Source: Deltaproteobacteria bacterium (GTDB taxonomy: Bacteria > Myxococcota_A > UBA796 > SXON01). From it: a DNA stretch of 64,000 bases. The stretch is from contig CANLGL010000026.1 in NCBI GenBank assembly GCA_947490345.1, forward strand, positions 1-64,000, written 5' to 3'. The notes beneath the pieces were generated by a model. That model saw nothing but the letters and a program-made list of their open reading frames with translations, had not been told where the DNA came from and ran no database searches. The position numbers were made by a program, and so were the translations under genes. Below, in pieces: positions 42,604-52,248 of this stretch (positions are counted from its first letter, which is position 1; every line of letters begins with the position of its first letter).

Positions 42604-44688
42604 TTACTCCAAGATGTAGACCTTTCCTTCGGTATAGCCGGAGCTGTTCAGCAACTGGTATGCGCCGACGGCGACCGTGGTTCCACCCGTCCCGGCCGGG
42701 TCCCCAACGGCCAGGGCGTTGCCGGTGTAGGCCTCGGCCTCCTCACCCGACCACGCCAGGAGTGCCGCGCTCTCAACGTCGCCGACGCCCGACCACGCCA
42801 GGGCGCCGCTGACCAACCACACGATGCCTTCCTTCGACCCGCCGCCGTACAGCTCGCTGACCAGCAGGTCGCCGTATCCGTCGCGGTCGACGTCGCCCGC
42901 AGGGATGACCTCATAGCCGAAGTACCCTTCGTCGGTCGTCCCCATCAGCTCGGCCTGGGCGTCCGCCGGTGAGCCCAAAAGTGGCACGCCATCGAACAGA
43001 TAGAGGGCTCCGTCGTAATCGCCGACCCCGATTGCGGTGACCGTGGCATCGTCGATGCCGTCCCCGCTGACGTCGGTCAGCACGAGGTCCCAGCCGTACC
43101 CATCGCCGTCGCGACCATTCCAGGTCCGCCACACCAGCTCGGACACGGCCGCGTCGACCATCGCTGAGTCGGAGAAGAAGGCGCGCCCGGCCGGTGCCGT
43201 GGAGCTCGACACGCCCGTGTCCGCGCCCGTGTCCCCGCTGGCACCACCACCGTCGGCGGTGTCCGCCTCTGCCTCGTAGTTTGCCGACCCGAGGAACAGG
43301 TCGATCTTCCCGTCCGCGTCGAGGTCATCGAGGATCCGCACCCGGCCGACGCCTTCGCTCTCGGTGTCGATCGTGGCGATGATCTGGTCATCCAGGTCGC
43401 TGTCGCCGCTGTAGCGCTCCCCGCGCAACACAAGGAGATTGCCGGTCGGATCGGCGAGGTTGTCCTGGGCCCCATCGTTGACGATGATCTCCGAGGCGCC
43501 GTCGCTATCGAGGTCGCCGGTGACGAAAGCCTGCGCATAGACCGTGGCGCCGTACGCGGCGCCGAGCGGGTAGCTCAGGAACGCGTCGGCGTCGCCGTCG
43601 TCCAGGGTGGCCCCGAAGGTACCCCCGGAGCCGTAGAAGAAGACGAGCTCGTAGTCCGCCTGATAGGTGGCACCGTAGTCGATCTCGCCGCGACTCACGA
43701 CGATGTCGAGGTTGCCGTCGCCGTCGATGTCGTCGCAGGAAAGCCCGAAGCCGAGGAATTGCTCGCTGCTCTCGATCAGGGTGTCGGCATCGGACATCAG
43801 CATGCCGGGGCCCCACGAAGGGCGGCCGCTGCCGTACCAGATCCCGATCTGCCCAGCGTACGACGCCTCGAAGGGGGCGGTGACCACCAGGTCGTCGAGC
43901 CCATCCGCGTCGATGTCGCACCACGCCACGGACTCTCCGATGAGGCCCTGGTCCGAGGCATCCCCCTCGATCGTGGCGGAGGCGTCGGCGATCGGCTCGA
44001 TGCCGCCGTCGAAGCCGTCACAATCGGGATCGATGCCGTCGTTCCAGATGTCGCGCGCGCCGGGGTGCACGTCGGGGTCGGCGTCGTCGCAATCGTCGCC
44101 GTCCCAAGCCTCGTCGTCGTGCCCGTCGCCGTCGCCGTCCAACGAGTCTCCATCGACGCAGTCGTCGTCCAGCCCGTTCTTGGCGACCTCGGTGGCGCCG
44201 GGGTTGATCTCCGGGTTGTTGTCGTCGCAATCGAAGGTGTAATCGTAGCGATCGCCGTCGACGTCGATCAGATCGGCCCCATCGCAGTCCTGGTCGATGC
44301 CATCGTAGGGGACCTCGACGGCAGCGGGCCCAATGGTGGGGTCGGTGTCGGCGCAGTCGGTGCCGTCCGCGCAGGCGTCGGCGTCGGTGGCACCGTCGCC
44401 GTCCACGTCGAAGGTCTCGTCACTTTGACCGTCGCAGTTCTCATCGAGCCCATTGCACAGTTCGGCCGCGCCGGGAAACACCCGGAAGTTGTTATCGTCG
44501 CAGTCCGTCGTGGTGTTGAAGCCATCCTTGTCTTCGTCAAGGGCCTCGCCGGTGTCCTCGGCCGAGTCCTCGGCTGAGTCCGTCCCGCTGTCTTCGGACG
44601 GGTCTTTGTGCTCGACCACATCGGCCTCACACCCGACCAGAGCCAAAAAAACGAGGAGGGGCATGACCAGCGGAGAGTTCAGGCGCAT
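42604..44688 (-). CDS. Lipoprotein with MopE-type metal-binding repeats and FG-GAP propeller
   Basis: The 694 residues begin with a lipoprotein signal (VFLALVGC), then a Ser/Asp/Thr linker. Four MopE-type repeats follow at about 55-235 (for example TDCDDNNFRVFPGAAELCNG, ENCDGQSDE), rich in Asp/Cys and likely Ca2+ or Cu binding. Then come six or seven FG-GAP/VCBS blades (CDIDADGLDDLVVTAPF, GDLDSDGASEIIVNDG, GDVDRDGYGDLLVSE) forming an integrin-like propeller. Predicted surface-exposed binding protein. A TATGAT -10 box lies six bases before ATG 44688, suggesting a leaderless transcript. Overlaps the upstream gene by 10 bp. Confidence 0.88.
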   Translation of the reverse strand: MRLNSPLVMPLLVFLALVGCEADVVEHKDPSEDSGTDSAEDSAEDTGEALDEDKDGFNTTTDCDDNNFRVFPGAAELCNGLDENCDGQSDETFDVDGDGATDADACADGTDCADTDPTIGPAAVEVPYDGIDQDCDGADLIDVDGDRYDYTFDCDDNNPEINPGATEVAKNGLDDDCVDGDSLDGDGDGHDDEAWDGDDCDDADPDVHPGARDIWNDGIDPDCDGFDGGIEPIADASATIEGDASDQGLIGESVAWCDIDADGLDDLVVTAPFEASYAGQIGIWYGSGRPSWGPGMLMSDADTLIESSEQFLGFGLSCDDIDGDGNLDIVVSRGEIDYGATYQADYELVFFYGSGGTFGATLDDGDADAFLSYPLGAAYGATVYAQAFVTGDLDSDGASEIIVNDGAQDNLADPTGNLLVLRGERYSGDSDLDDQIIATIDTESEGVGRVRILDDLDADGKIDLFLGSANYEAEADTADGGGASGDTGADTGVSSSTAPAGRAFFSDSAMVDAAVSELVWRTWNGRDGDGYGWDLVLTDVSGDGIDDATVTAIGVGDYDGALYLFDGVPLLGSPADAQAELMGTTDEGYFGYEVIPAGDVDRDGYGDLLVSELYGGGSKEGIVWLVSGALAWSGVGDVESAALLAWSGEEAEAYTGNALAVGDPAGTGGTTVAVGAYQLLNSSGYTEGKVYILE

Positions 44689-46040
44689 CCGGGCATCATA
44701 CCCCGCGCCTCGGCTTCACGGGGAAGCAGCTCTGGGGGGCACAGGCGCACCGCGCCGAGTTGACCGGAGCGCAGCGCCGAGCCCGCCATCCGCCGGCAGC
44801 GAAGCTCCGCAACCACCGCCAAGCCGACGGCAAGGCCCGCGGCGCCAAGGCCCGACAGCCACTCGCCGGAGGCCCCCAACCAAAACGACATCGCCAGCAC
44901 CGCGCCCGCGCTGCCCCTTGACAGGATCAGCGCCCACGCCGCGAAGCGCACCGCCCGCGCCACCCCGAGGGCAAACCAGTCGGCGTCCCCGAGTTGCAAC
45001 CGCGCATCTACGCCTGCCGACAGGGCCGAAACGGGCCGACCGGCTGCCAACGCGTGGAGGGCGGCGAGCATAGCCAGCGTTCCCCGAGGCGCTCCCGGGC
45101 CAAAGAGGGATGGGTCAAGCGGTCGGCCCTGCATGGCACCTGAAAGCGCCAGCAGGTAGCGCAAGAGGCCGTCGGTGGGCTCCGCGAGCAACCCGAAGCG
45201 GGCGATGAATTCGGCGCGACCAGGCTCACCGGCCATCACCGCCACCACGGCCCCGCTGCGCGCAAGGACCCGTCGCGTCGGGTCAGCGTCGAGCGCGGCC
45301 TCCAGTGTACGCAGGGCGTGGTGGACCTGGCCCTCTTGCAGCGCCAGCATTGCAGCGCGCCAGGGGTCTACGGGTTGGTCGTCATCGGCGTAGCCGGCCG
45401 CGCCGAGGTTGAGGATGCCGCTCGGGCCTTCCCAGTGCTCCGTCCCGGCCAGCAACAGGGCGAGGTCGGCGGTGATGAGCCCCGCGTAGAGGTGCTCGGC
45501 GCCGGACTCATGGGCCGAGGCGCGAAGCCGAGCCAGCTCGCGTTCGAGGGCCAGTCGCGCCGCCGGAGGACCCTCACCGTCCAGACGGAAGGCGTAAAGG
45601 GTGCATCCGCGGCTGGGGCCCACCCCGCTCCACCACCACAGTTCGCCGGCGCCGTTCCCGGGAAGGCTGACCAGCGTCGCCGACGCGGCGTCTCCATCCG
45701 ACTCACCGAGCACCCGACGCAAGAAGAAGAGGATGTCCGCGGCCATGGGGCCACCGAGCAACCCGGATGCCGCCGAGGGGCGTCCCGCGCCGGCAGCAGC
45801 AATATAACTACGTCGAAGCTGATCGATACGGAGGCGGCAGTGCCCAACTTCCGCGTCGACGGTGTCGGGGTCGGCGTAGCGCAACGACGCGGTCTCGATC
45901 CGGCGATGGTACAGCCTCACCGCATCGTCAAAGGGGTACCGTCGCACCTGGTTGTCGCGACCCAGGATCTCCACGGGAAACTCCACCCGCGAGCTGTAGT
46001 CCTTCTTCAGGTAGCGGCGAATGCGGGGTGGGCGTTCCAA
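44679..46040 (-). CDS. Uncharacterised protein with C-terminal membrane helices
   Basis: The 453 residues start at TTG 46040. Residues 1-80 are charged and helical. The middle (about 95-330) is Ala/Leu-rich, TPR-like helical sequence (MLALQEGQVHHALRTLEAAL). Residues 360-425 form two or three hydrophobic helices (FAAWALILSRGSAGAVLAM, LGAAGLAVGLAVVAEL). No family is recognised. It follows the ICMT-like gene after 6 bp and is likely in one operon with it and the TPR gene upstream. Confidence 0.65.
   Translation of the reverse strand: MERPPRIRRYLKKDYSSRVEFPVEILGRDNQVRRYPFDDAVRLYHRRIETASLRYADPDTVDAEVGHCRLRIDQLRRSYIAAAGAGRPSAASGLLGGPMAADILFFLRRVLGESDGDAASATLVSLPGNGAGELWWWSGVGPSRGCTLYAFRLDGEGPPAARLALERELARLRASAHESGAEHLYAGLITADLALLLAGTEHWEGPSGILNLGAAGYADDDQPVDPWRAAMLALQEGQVHHALRTLEAALDADPTRRVLARSGAVVAVMAGEPGRAEFIARFGLLAEPTDGLLRYLLALSGAMQGRPLDPSLFGPGAPRGTLAMLAALHALAAGRPVSALSAGVDARLQLGDADWFALGVARAVRFAAWALILSRGSAGAVLAMSFWLGASGEWLSGLGAAGLAVGLAVVAELRCRRMAGSALRSGQLGAVRLCPPELLPREAEARGMMPGCA
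44695..44700 (-). promoter_or_regulatory. TATGAT -10 box, six bases before start
   Basis: TATGAT lies at minus-strand 44700-44695, then six bases, then ATG 44688. This is the same geometry as before the antitoxin gene at 33195 and fdsG at 7485. It lies inside the 3' end of the upstream gene. Confidence 0.4.
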
Positions 46041-46046
46041 GGGAGC

Positions 46047-46583
46047 CTACGCTGCAAGATAGCACCGCACCGACAGCCCGGCGCCCACCAAGGCGAGAAC
46101 CAGGAAGGTGCCGCGCTCAGAGCGAAGCGCTTCCCGGCCGCTCCATGGACCCGCTCGCGGCGCGCCCAGCGGCAACCACCGCGGCACCCGCTGGACGTAG
46201 GCGAGGTAGGGCGCGCCAAGCTGTGCAGTGAGCTGCCCTTCTTCCCACCTGACCATCAGCGCGTAGTGGGCGAGGAGGGCCGGCATGATCCACAGCGCCG
46301 CGGGCCAGGCGATCACCCCGATGCCGCCCCACAAGAGCAGATTCCCGACGTAAAGCGGATTGCGCAGGCGCGCGTAGGGACCCGCCTCCGACAAGGCGCC
46401 AACGCCATTATCGCGGGTGCGGCTCTTGCGGCCGATGTGCCCGACAGCCCACAGGCGCAGGCCCTCTCCGAGCACCATCAGCAGGAGTCCCTCCGGCCTC
46501 AGTTGGGGGATGGCGACCAGGCAGCCCGCAAAAAGCGGCACCGGCAGCCAACCGCGGTTGCGGAAAAGCCAGCCACCGATCAT
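46047..46583 (-). CDS. Isoprenylcysteine methyltransferase-like membrane protein
   Basis: The 178 residues start at ATG 46583, one base after the stop of the TPR gene. Four to five hydrophobic helices carry the PEMT/ICMT-type SAM-binding segment: SEAGPYARLRNPLYVGNLL and later RWEEGQLTAQLGAPYLAYV, where the RNPLY and E-E/Y motifs are typical. Bacterial members methylate unknown lipid or small-molecule substrates. The frame extends to 46898 but only as overlap with the TPR gene. Confidence 0.82.
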   Translation of the reverse strand: MIGGWLFRNRGWLPVPLFAGCLVAIPQLRPEGLLLMVLGEGLRLWAVGHIGRKSRTRDNGVGALSEAGPYARLRNPLYVGNLLLWGGIGVIAWPAALWIMPALLAHYALMVRWEEGQLTAQLGAPYLAYVQRVPRWLPLGAPRAGPWSGREALRSERGTFLVLALVGAGLSVRCYLAA

Positions 46584-46584
46584 G

Positions 46585-49500
46585 CTAGAGCGAACCCGCC
46601 GCGATCCGCGCCCGGAGCGCCTCGTGGAGCTTGTCGTGATCCTCCACCGCCGGCACCTCGAGCGAGCTGACGAACGGCCCATTCTCCAGGACCGCGGAGG
46701 TCCAGGCCGCCTTGGCCGCATCGCCATCGCCGCAGGCCTGGCAAGCGATGGAGCGTGCCAGGTGAAGCGACGCGGTGACGTCGGTCCGCTTGGCTTCGAG
46801 GGCAAGGCCGCGATCAGCGAAGGAAGCCGCATCCGGCCAGTCCTGCCGGCGAAGGGCCAGCTCGGCGAGGCGCAGCAGCGCCAACGGCTGGGCGCCATCG
46901 AAGGCGAGGCTCTTCTCGTAGTGTTGCGCCGCCTTTTCGGGCATGGTCATTCGCACGTCGAGGATGAGGCCTTTCGCGAGGTACGCCTCGGTCACGTCTG
47001 CAGGCTCGTGGGTGTGGTAGATGATGTTGTTGTACACATTCAACAGGTTGTTCCAGTCTTCCTGTGCTGCCATCACCAAGCCGAGACCCTTGAACGCGTC
47101 GATGTCGTTGGGCCGCATCTCCAGAGCCTTCGACAGGCGCTTGCGCGCCCGGTCGACGTGACCGAGGTGGAACTCAGCGATGCCCAGGCGCGCGTAGGTC
47201 CGGGCGAGCGCCTCGTTCTGGCCGAGTCCGCCAGTGAGCTGCATCAGCTGCTTGTACACCTTCTCTGCCGTCGCCCACTGCTGGGCGGCCAGGTAAAGCG
47301 GTCCCACCGCCTCGAGGGTCGGCAGGTGCGTTGGGTTGAGCCCCAGCGCGCGTTCATACCGAACGACGGCCCCGTCGGCGTCACCCGACCGCCGAAGCGC
47401 TTCGGCGAAGCGGTAGAAGAAGCTGCTGCCCTCGATCTGCGCGTCGAAATCGTCGCGATCGAGGGCAAGCTCCTCGGGCTCCACCCGCGCGAAGAGCTCC
47501 GCCGCCCCGGCGGCGTCGCCACTGTCGAACAGGAAGTCGCCGCGGAAGCGGAGCGCGTCGCCCTGAGAAGGGTCGATCGCGAGGAGCTCGTCGTAGATTG
47601 CCGCCGCCCCCGCCTTGTCTTGGAGCGCCTCCAGGCGCTTGCGCGCCGCCTTGGCCAGGAGCTCGATGCGCTCGGGCTGGTCGGTGCTGGCGCGGGCACG
47701 CCTGATCAACAGGTCGACGAGGCGGACGTTGTCGCCCCGGGCCCCGAGCAAGCGCTCGTAGGCAACGAAGGCGGCCGGGTCCGCGTGGGCGCCCGAGGTG
47801 GCGGACTCCAAGAATCGGAGCGCGTCGTCCTCCCGCCGAAGGTGCTGGGCGCTGACCTCGCCGAGTCGCCTCAGGAACGCGGTGCGGTCCTTCCCTTCGA
47901 GGTGGGCGACCAGGCCCCGCCCGTACTCTACGAATGCAGTCCAATCACGACGACCCTCGGCGAGCGCGGCCACGTGACCGAGAGCCTCGCGGTCGTCCGA
48001 CGCGAGGTCGAGCACCTTCTTCCACGCTTCGATGGCCACCGCCGGGTCCTTGACCCGATCCTCCCACGTGCGCGCGATCTGGGCGTAACGCTCGATCTGC
48101 TCCCGGCCGCTGGCCAGCGCGGCGAGGCGGGCGAGCACACCGACCACCCCCTGCCAGTCGCCCATCGCCCCGGCGATCCGTTCGATCCCGGCCAGCGCGT
48201 CGCGGTCGTCCGGAACGTGGTCGAGCGCGCGGGTGAGCGCGCTGCGGGCCCCCTCCAAGTTGCCGCCCCGCTCCAAAACCTCGGCGCGGCGCCGCTGCAA
48301 GCGGGCCTTCTCGTCCGCTGAGGTGGACTGTTCGGACAGGCGATCCAGGTACGACACCGCGAGAGCCTCGTCGCCACGCGCACCCGCAATTCGGGCGAGC
48401 GCCTCAAGCACTTCCACGTCGTTGGGACGCGCCTCGGCGAGCGTGCGGTAGAACTCCCACGCCTCCTCGCTGTCGGACAGCTTTTCGGCGAGGAGCCAGC
48501 GCGCCTTGGCTGCCAGACGATCTGCGGTCGGGGCAACCGCGCCCGCCATCCGCGCTTGCACCAGTTCGAGGAGCCCGCGCCAGTCTCCGGCGGTCTCCAG
48601 ACCGCGTTCCAGGCGGAGTTGCCATGGCAACGGCACCGTCGAGTGGCTCAACTGCTCCCGCCAGGAGGCGATGGCGCCAACCATGTCGCCGGCCTCTTCC
48701 AGCGCGTCGCCAAGGGCGCTCTGCGCATCGGCGTCGACGGTCGCGAACAGGCCCCGTAGCCCCTCGCTGTCCTGGGCACGCACCAGCGCCCCACGGAAGC
48801 CGTCGAAGGCACGCCCCGGCCGCGTCGCCGCGGCCGCGGCGACGCGCCAGGCGGCGAGGGCGTCCTCGACCGAGCCCATCGACTCGTAGAGCGACGCCGC
48901 CTCGGTGGCGTGGACCGCCCGCATGCCCTCGTCCGTGGCGGTGCGTGCGAGCACAGAGTGCGCCGTGGCCCGGCTGCCCGGATCGCGCGCGACTCGCAAA
49001 AGCATGGCCGCCGCGCCGGCATCGTCGCCGGCCTGGAGGACCTTGTTGAGCACCTTGGCCGCCCCTTCGGAGTCGCCCAGGGCGTTCTGGCGAAGGCGCG
49101 CCGCGTCGATGCTGTCGGCTTCGCCGGCGGCTTGCAGCACGCGCAGCGCTTCTTCCGGGTACCCGGCGGTCTCCGCAACCCGAGCCAGCGCCCCGAGCGG
49201 GCGCCCGGACACACCAGACGACGCAAGCACTTCCCCGAGGCCCAGGAGCAGGACCTCTGCGTTTCCGGCGTCGGCCGCGACTTCGGCGGCGCGGGCATAC
49301 CCACGAGCCCGTTCGGCGTCGTCTTGCGAGGCCGCCGCGCGCTTGACGTGGAGGTCGACCAATGCGGCAAGGTCGCTCTGCGACCACGCCATGCGCTCGG
49401 CCAACTGGCCGGCGCCGAAATGGGCCGGATCGTCCCGAAGCACGTCACGAACGAGCTCGGCCGGGTCGGCGTCGGGCAGGCGTTGCGCCGCTTCGGCCGC

Positions 49501-52170
49501 GGCAAACAGGCGCCAGTGGCGACGGGCGATGTCCTCGCCCATGTCGGCCTGACTGCGCTCCAAGCGGAAGCAGGTGGACCAGTCGCCTTGGCGCGCCGCC
49601 AGCTCCTTGAGCAGGAGCATTGCCGGCAAGAAGCCCGGCGAGAGCTCCAGGCACTTCTGCAGCGCCGACATGGCATCGACGAGGTTGTCCGTGCGGTCGG
49701 CGAGGACCCGACCGGCGCGGTACGCGAGGGTCACCGCCGAATTTGAGTCCCGGGTGGTGTTGGCAGCGTTGCGGAGGACACGCCCCAGCTCGCCCCACTG
49801 CTCGCTCGCTTCCATCGCCCTGGTGTAGGCGTCCAGACTCGGCGAAAAGTCGGGCACGGCGCTCAGCGCGAGGCGGTACTGTTCGTGCGCCCGCGCCCCG
49901 TCGCCAAGGCGGAATTCGTATACCGCGCCGGCACGATGGCGCTGCAATGCAGCTGCCGCCGGGTCCTCAGCGAGAATCGCCCGCTGCTCGTACACGGCCG
50001 CCAACTCGGCCCATGCCTGCGTCCGGGTGTACACACGCTCCAGGCCCTCGAGCGCCGGCAGGTAGCCGGGCGCGATGTCCAGGACGCGCTCGTAGTGCTT
50101 GCGCGCGCCCGCGAAATCGGCCATCGGGCCCTCGCACGCTTCGCCCATTCGGAACAGCACCACGACCTGGATCGAGGGATCGCCCACGTGGGTCAACCGC
50201 TCCTCGAGGAACGAGATCAGCTCGGGCCACGCGGCGGTGTCCTGGAGCAGGCGCAGCACGGCCTCAGCCGCGGGAGACGCGGCCGGATCGACGGCGGCGG
50301 CGCGGTAGGCCGCGAGGGCACCCGCCTTGTCAGCGAGCCGCTCCTCCAACACGCTACCGAGCCGGTAGGACAGAAACGAGCTTTGCTCGGCGCCGGAGAC
50401 CGCAATCTCCTCACGCAAGGACTCGGCCAGCGCGGCCCACTGTTCTGCTTCCGCACACCAGACGTGGTACTCCACGCGCAAGTCGTGGGCCCGAGGCGCG
50501 GCAAGCACAGCCGCCCGGAGCGCCCGACCGGCGCCCGCTTCGTCAAGGAGCTGAACCCGTCGGACCCGGCCCGCTCGGGCGTGCCACCAGGCGGAATCCT
50601 CGCCGCGACCCAGCGCAGCCAGGCGGCCGCCTTCCTCCGCGTACAACTCCGCGAGCGGAGCCCACATCCCGGCGGCGCGATATCGACGTTCCAACGAAAG
50701 GAAAGCGGCGCCATCGCTGGGAGCAGCCGCCCGGGCGAGCTCGGTGGCGGCGACAGCCTCTTCCGGGCGACCAAGCTTCCGCTCAAGCAGGTCGGCGCGC
50801 TCGAGCTGAGTCTGCATTCCGGCGACACCGGACTGCAGCCCGGCGAGGCCATCGAGCGCCAACAACTCCAGGTCAGCGTCCTGCGCGGCCCGCCCGACTT
50901 CGCGGAGCACGACCAGCACACTTGCGTCGGTCGGATGGGCTTCGTGCACGCGAAGCAGCTCGGCGCGGGCCAATTGCTCCTGGCCGAGCTGGTCCCGGAT
51001 GATGCGGGCGGCCGCGACCGACGCTTCCGCCGCGGCGCCGCCCGTCGAGTTCGCTGCCACACCTTCGGTCCCCGCCCGTGCACGTTCGGCGTCGCCCACC
51101 GCCATCGCGACCGCCGTGCGCTCGCGCCACCACTGCGCGGACTTCGGCGCTGGGGTGGTGTCGAGGGCCGCCAGAAGCTTCCCAGCCAGCTCCACATCGA
51201 CGGCGCGCGTGCGCGCCATGTGCGCCGCGGCGCCCAAAAGCTGCGCGCGGGCCTCGCCGGAGGCTCCTTCCGCCGCCGCTTCCAGTTCATCGACGACGCC
51301 GCGCCAGGCGGCTCGGGCATCAGCAGGCGGAGCCCATGCGAGCATCGCGGCGGGGCTGACCGCGGCGTCGTGGCCCAAAACGGGCGCGCCCTTGGGCAGC
51401 TCCTCGGTCGGCAACGAGGTGACGACCTCGGTCGGGAAGCTCTCCTCGGTCAGGATCGGCGGCAAAAGCGACAGCGGCGAGGGGCCGGGCACGATCTCGG
51501 GCTCGGCTTCGGGAATGACGGTCGGGCTTGACAGGATGACGGGCGGGGGCGCCTCGTCCTCCTCGACGGCGACCGCGACGGAGGGTGCCTCGGCCTCGAC
51601 TTCGGCCGGGGGTGCCACTGCTTCGGCCGTGACCACGGCTGGCGCCGCTTCTTCGACCGCGGCGACGGCAGGCGCCGAGGTCACCGCTTCGAGCATCGCG
51701 TCCGCGGCGTCCTCGTCGGCGAGCAGCTCCGCGCGAGACTTCCGCTTGTACACGCGGGTCGCCTGATCCTGGATCTGGCGGGCCGCTTGCCGGGCCTCCG
51801 CGTCGAGCCCAGCCTGCAGGGTCTGTTCGGCCAGCGCCGCTTCGGCGGCCTCCGCTGCGACACGATCCGCCTCGGCCCGCTTGGCCGCTTCGGCCTTCTT
51901 GTTCGCTTTTTTGCCTTCTTCGACCTTGGCCGCCTCAAGACTGGCCGCTTCAGCCTTGGCCGCATCAATCTTCGCCGCCTCGAGTCTTTCCGCCTCAGCC
52001 TTCGCCTTTTCAAGCTTTGCCGCCTGGGACTTCGCCGCTTCGGCCTTGACCACCTCGGCCCGCGCCGCCTCGGCCTTGGCCGCGACCTCCTCCGGCGAGT
52101 CAGGCTCGGAGTTGAAAAAGTCGTCCTCGAGGTCTCCAAAGCCCTGGTCATTAGAGTTCTTGCGCGACAT
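46585..52170 (-). CDS. Giant tetratricopeptide-repeat protein
   Basis: The 1861 residues start at ATG 52170, with GGAG six bases upstream. Residues 1-25 are acidic; 28-115 form an Ala/Lys/Glu coiled-coil of KAEAA-type heptads; 115-265 are a Pro/Glu/Val-rich linker. From about 270 to the end, TPR-like helix pairs repeat about 40 times (for example RYERALGLNPTHLPTLEAVG, YARLGIAEFHLGHVDRARKR). No signal peptide or membrane segment. Large scaffolds of this kind occur in Myxococcota, where some serve motility or large-complex assembly; no role can be assigned here. Confidence 0.9.
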   Translation of the reverse strand: MSRKNSNDQGFGDLEDDFFNSEPDSPEEVAAKAEAARAEVVKAEAAKSQAAKLEKAKAEAERLEAAKIDAAKAEAASLEAAKVEEGKKANKKAEAAKRAEADRVAAEAAEAALAEQTLQAGLDAEARQAARQIQDQATRVYKRKSRAELLADEDAADAMLEAVTSAPAVAAVEEAAPAVVTAEAVAPPAEVEAEAPSVAVAVEEDEAPPPVILSSPTVIPEAEPEIVPGPSPLSLLPPILTEESFPTEVVTSLPTEELPKGAPVLGHDAAVSPAAMLAWAPPADARAAWRGVVDELEAAAEGASGEARAQLLGAAAHMARTRAVDVELAGKLLAALDTTPAPKSAQWWRERTAVAMAVGDAERARAGTEGVAANSTGGAAAEASVAAARIIRDQLGQEQLARAELLRVHEAHPTDASVLVVLREVGRAAQDADLELLALDGLAGLQSGVAGMQTQLERADLLERKLGRPEEAVAATELARAAAPSDGAAFLSLERRYRAAGMWAPLAELYAEEGGRLAALGRGEDSAWWHARAGRVRRVQLLDEAGAGRALRAAVLAAPRAHDLRVEYHVWCAEAEQWAALAESLREEIAVSGAEQSSFLSYRLGSVLEERLADKAGALAAYRAAAVDPAASPAAEAVLRLLQDTAAWPELISFLEERLTHVGDPSIQVVVLFRMGEACEGPMADFAGARKHYERVLDIAPGYLPALEGLERVYTRTQAWAELAAVYEQRAILAEDPAAAALQRHRAGAVYEFRLGDGARAHEQYRLALSAVPDFSPSLDAYTRAMEASEQWGELGRVLRNAANTTRDSNSAVTLAYRAGRVLADRTDNLVDAMSALQKCLELSPGFLPAMLLLKELAARQGDWSTCFRLERSQADMGEDIARRHWRLFAAAEAAQRLPDADPAELVRDVLRDDPAHFGAGQLAERMAWSQSDLAALVDLHVKRAAASQDDAERARGYARAAEVAADAGNAEVLLLGLGEVLASSGVSGRPLGALARVAETAGYPEEALRVLQAAGEADSIDAARLRQNALGDSEGAAKVLNKVLQAGDDAGAAAMLLRVARDPGSRATAHSVLARTATDEGMRAVHATEAASLYESMGSVEDALAAWRVAAAAATRPGRAFDGFRGALVRAQDSEGLRGLFATVDADAQSALGDALEEAGDMVGAIASWREQLSHSTVPLPWQLRLERGLETAGDWRGLLELVQARMAGAVAPTADRLAAKARWLLAEKLSDSEEAWEFYRTLAEARPNDVEVLEALARIAGARGDEALAVSYLDRLSEQSTSADEKARLQRRRAEVLERGGNLEGARSALTRALDHVPDDRDALAGIERIAGAMGDWQGVVGVLARLAALASGREQIERYAQIARTWEDRVKDPAVAIEAWKKVLDLASDDREALGHVAALAEGRRDWTAFVEYGRGLVAHLEGKDRTAFLRRLGEVSAQHLRREDDALRFLESATSGAHADPAAFVAYERLLGARGDNVRLVDLLIRRARASTDQPERIELLAKAARKRLEALQDKAGAAAIYDELLAIDPSQGDALRFRGDFLFDSGDAAGAAELFARVEPEELALDRDDFDAQIEGSSFFYRFAEALRRSGDADGAVVRYERALGLNPTHLPTLEAVGPLYLAAQQWATAEKVYKQLMQLTGGLGQNEALARTYARLGIAEFHLGHVDRARKRLSKALEMRPNDIDAFKGLGLVMAAQEDWNNLLNVYNNIIYHTHEPADVTEAYLAKGLILDVRMTMPEKAAQHYEKSLAFDGAQPLALLRLAELALRRQDWPDAASFADRGLALEAKRTDVTASLHLARSIACQACGDGDAAKAAWTSAVLENGPFVSSLEVPAVEDHDKLHEALRARIAAGSL

Positions 52171-52248
52171 TCGGGACTCCGGGAAAGCGACAGCGGGCGA
52201 GCCTAACCGGCGTCCCCCGCCTCGGGGAGCCTCTCGGTAAGCCTTCTG

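Noticed and set aside
46417-51531. Long plus-strand frames (over 500 codons) opposite the TPR gene
   Set aside because: They are Arg/Gly/Pro/His-rich antisense shadows of a high-GC gene, with no domain motifs or ribosome sites.
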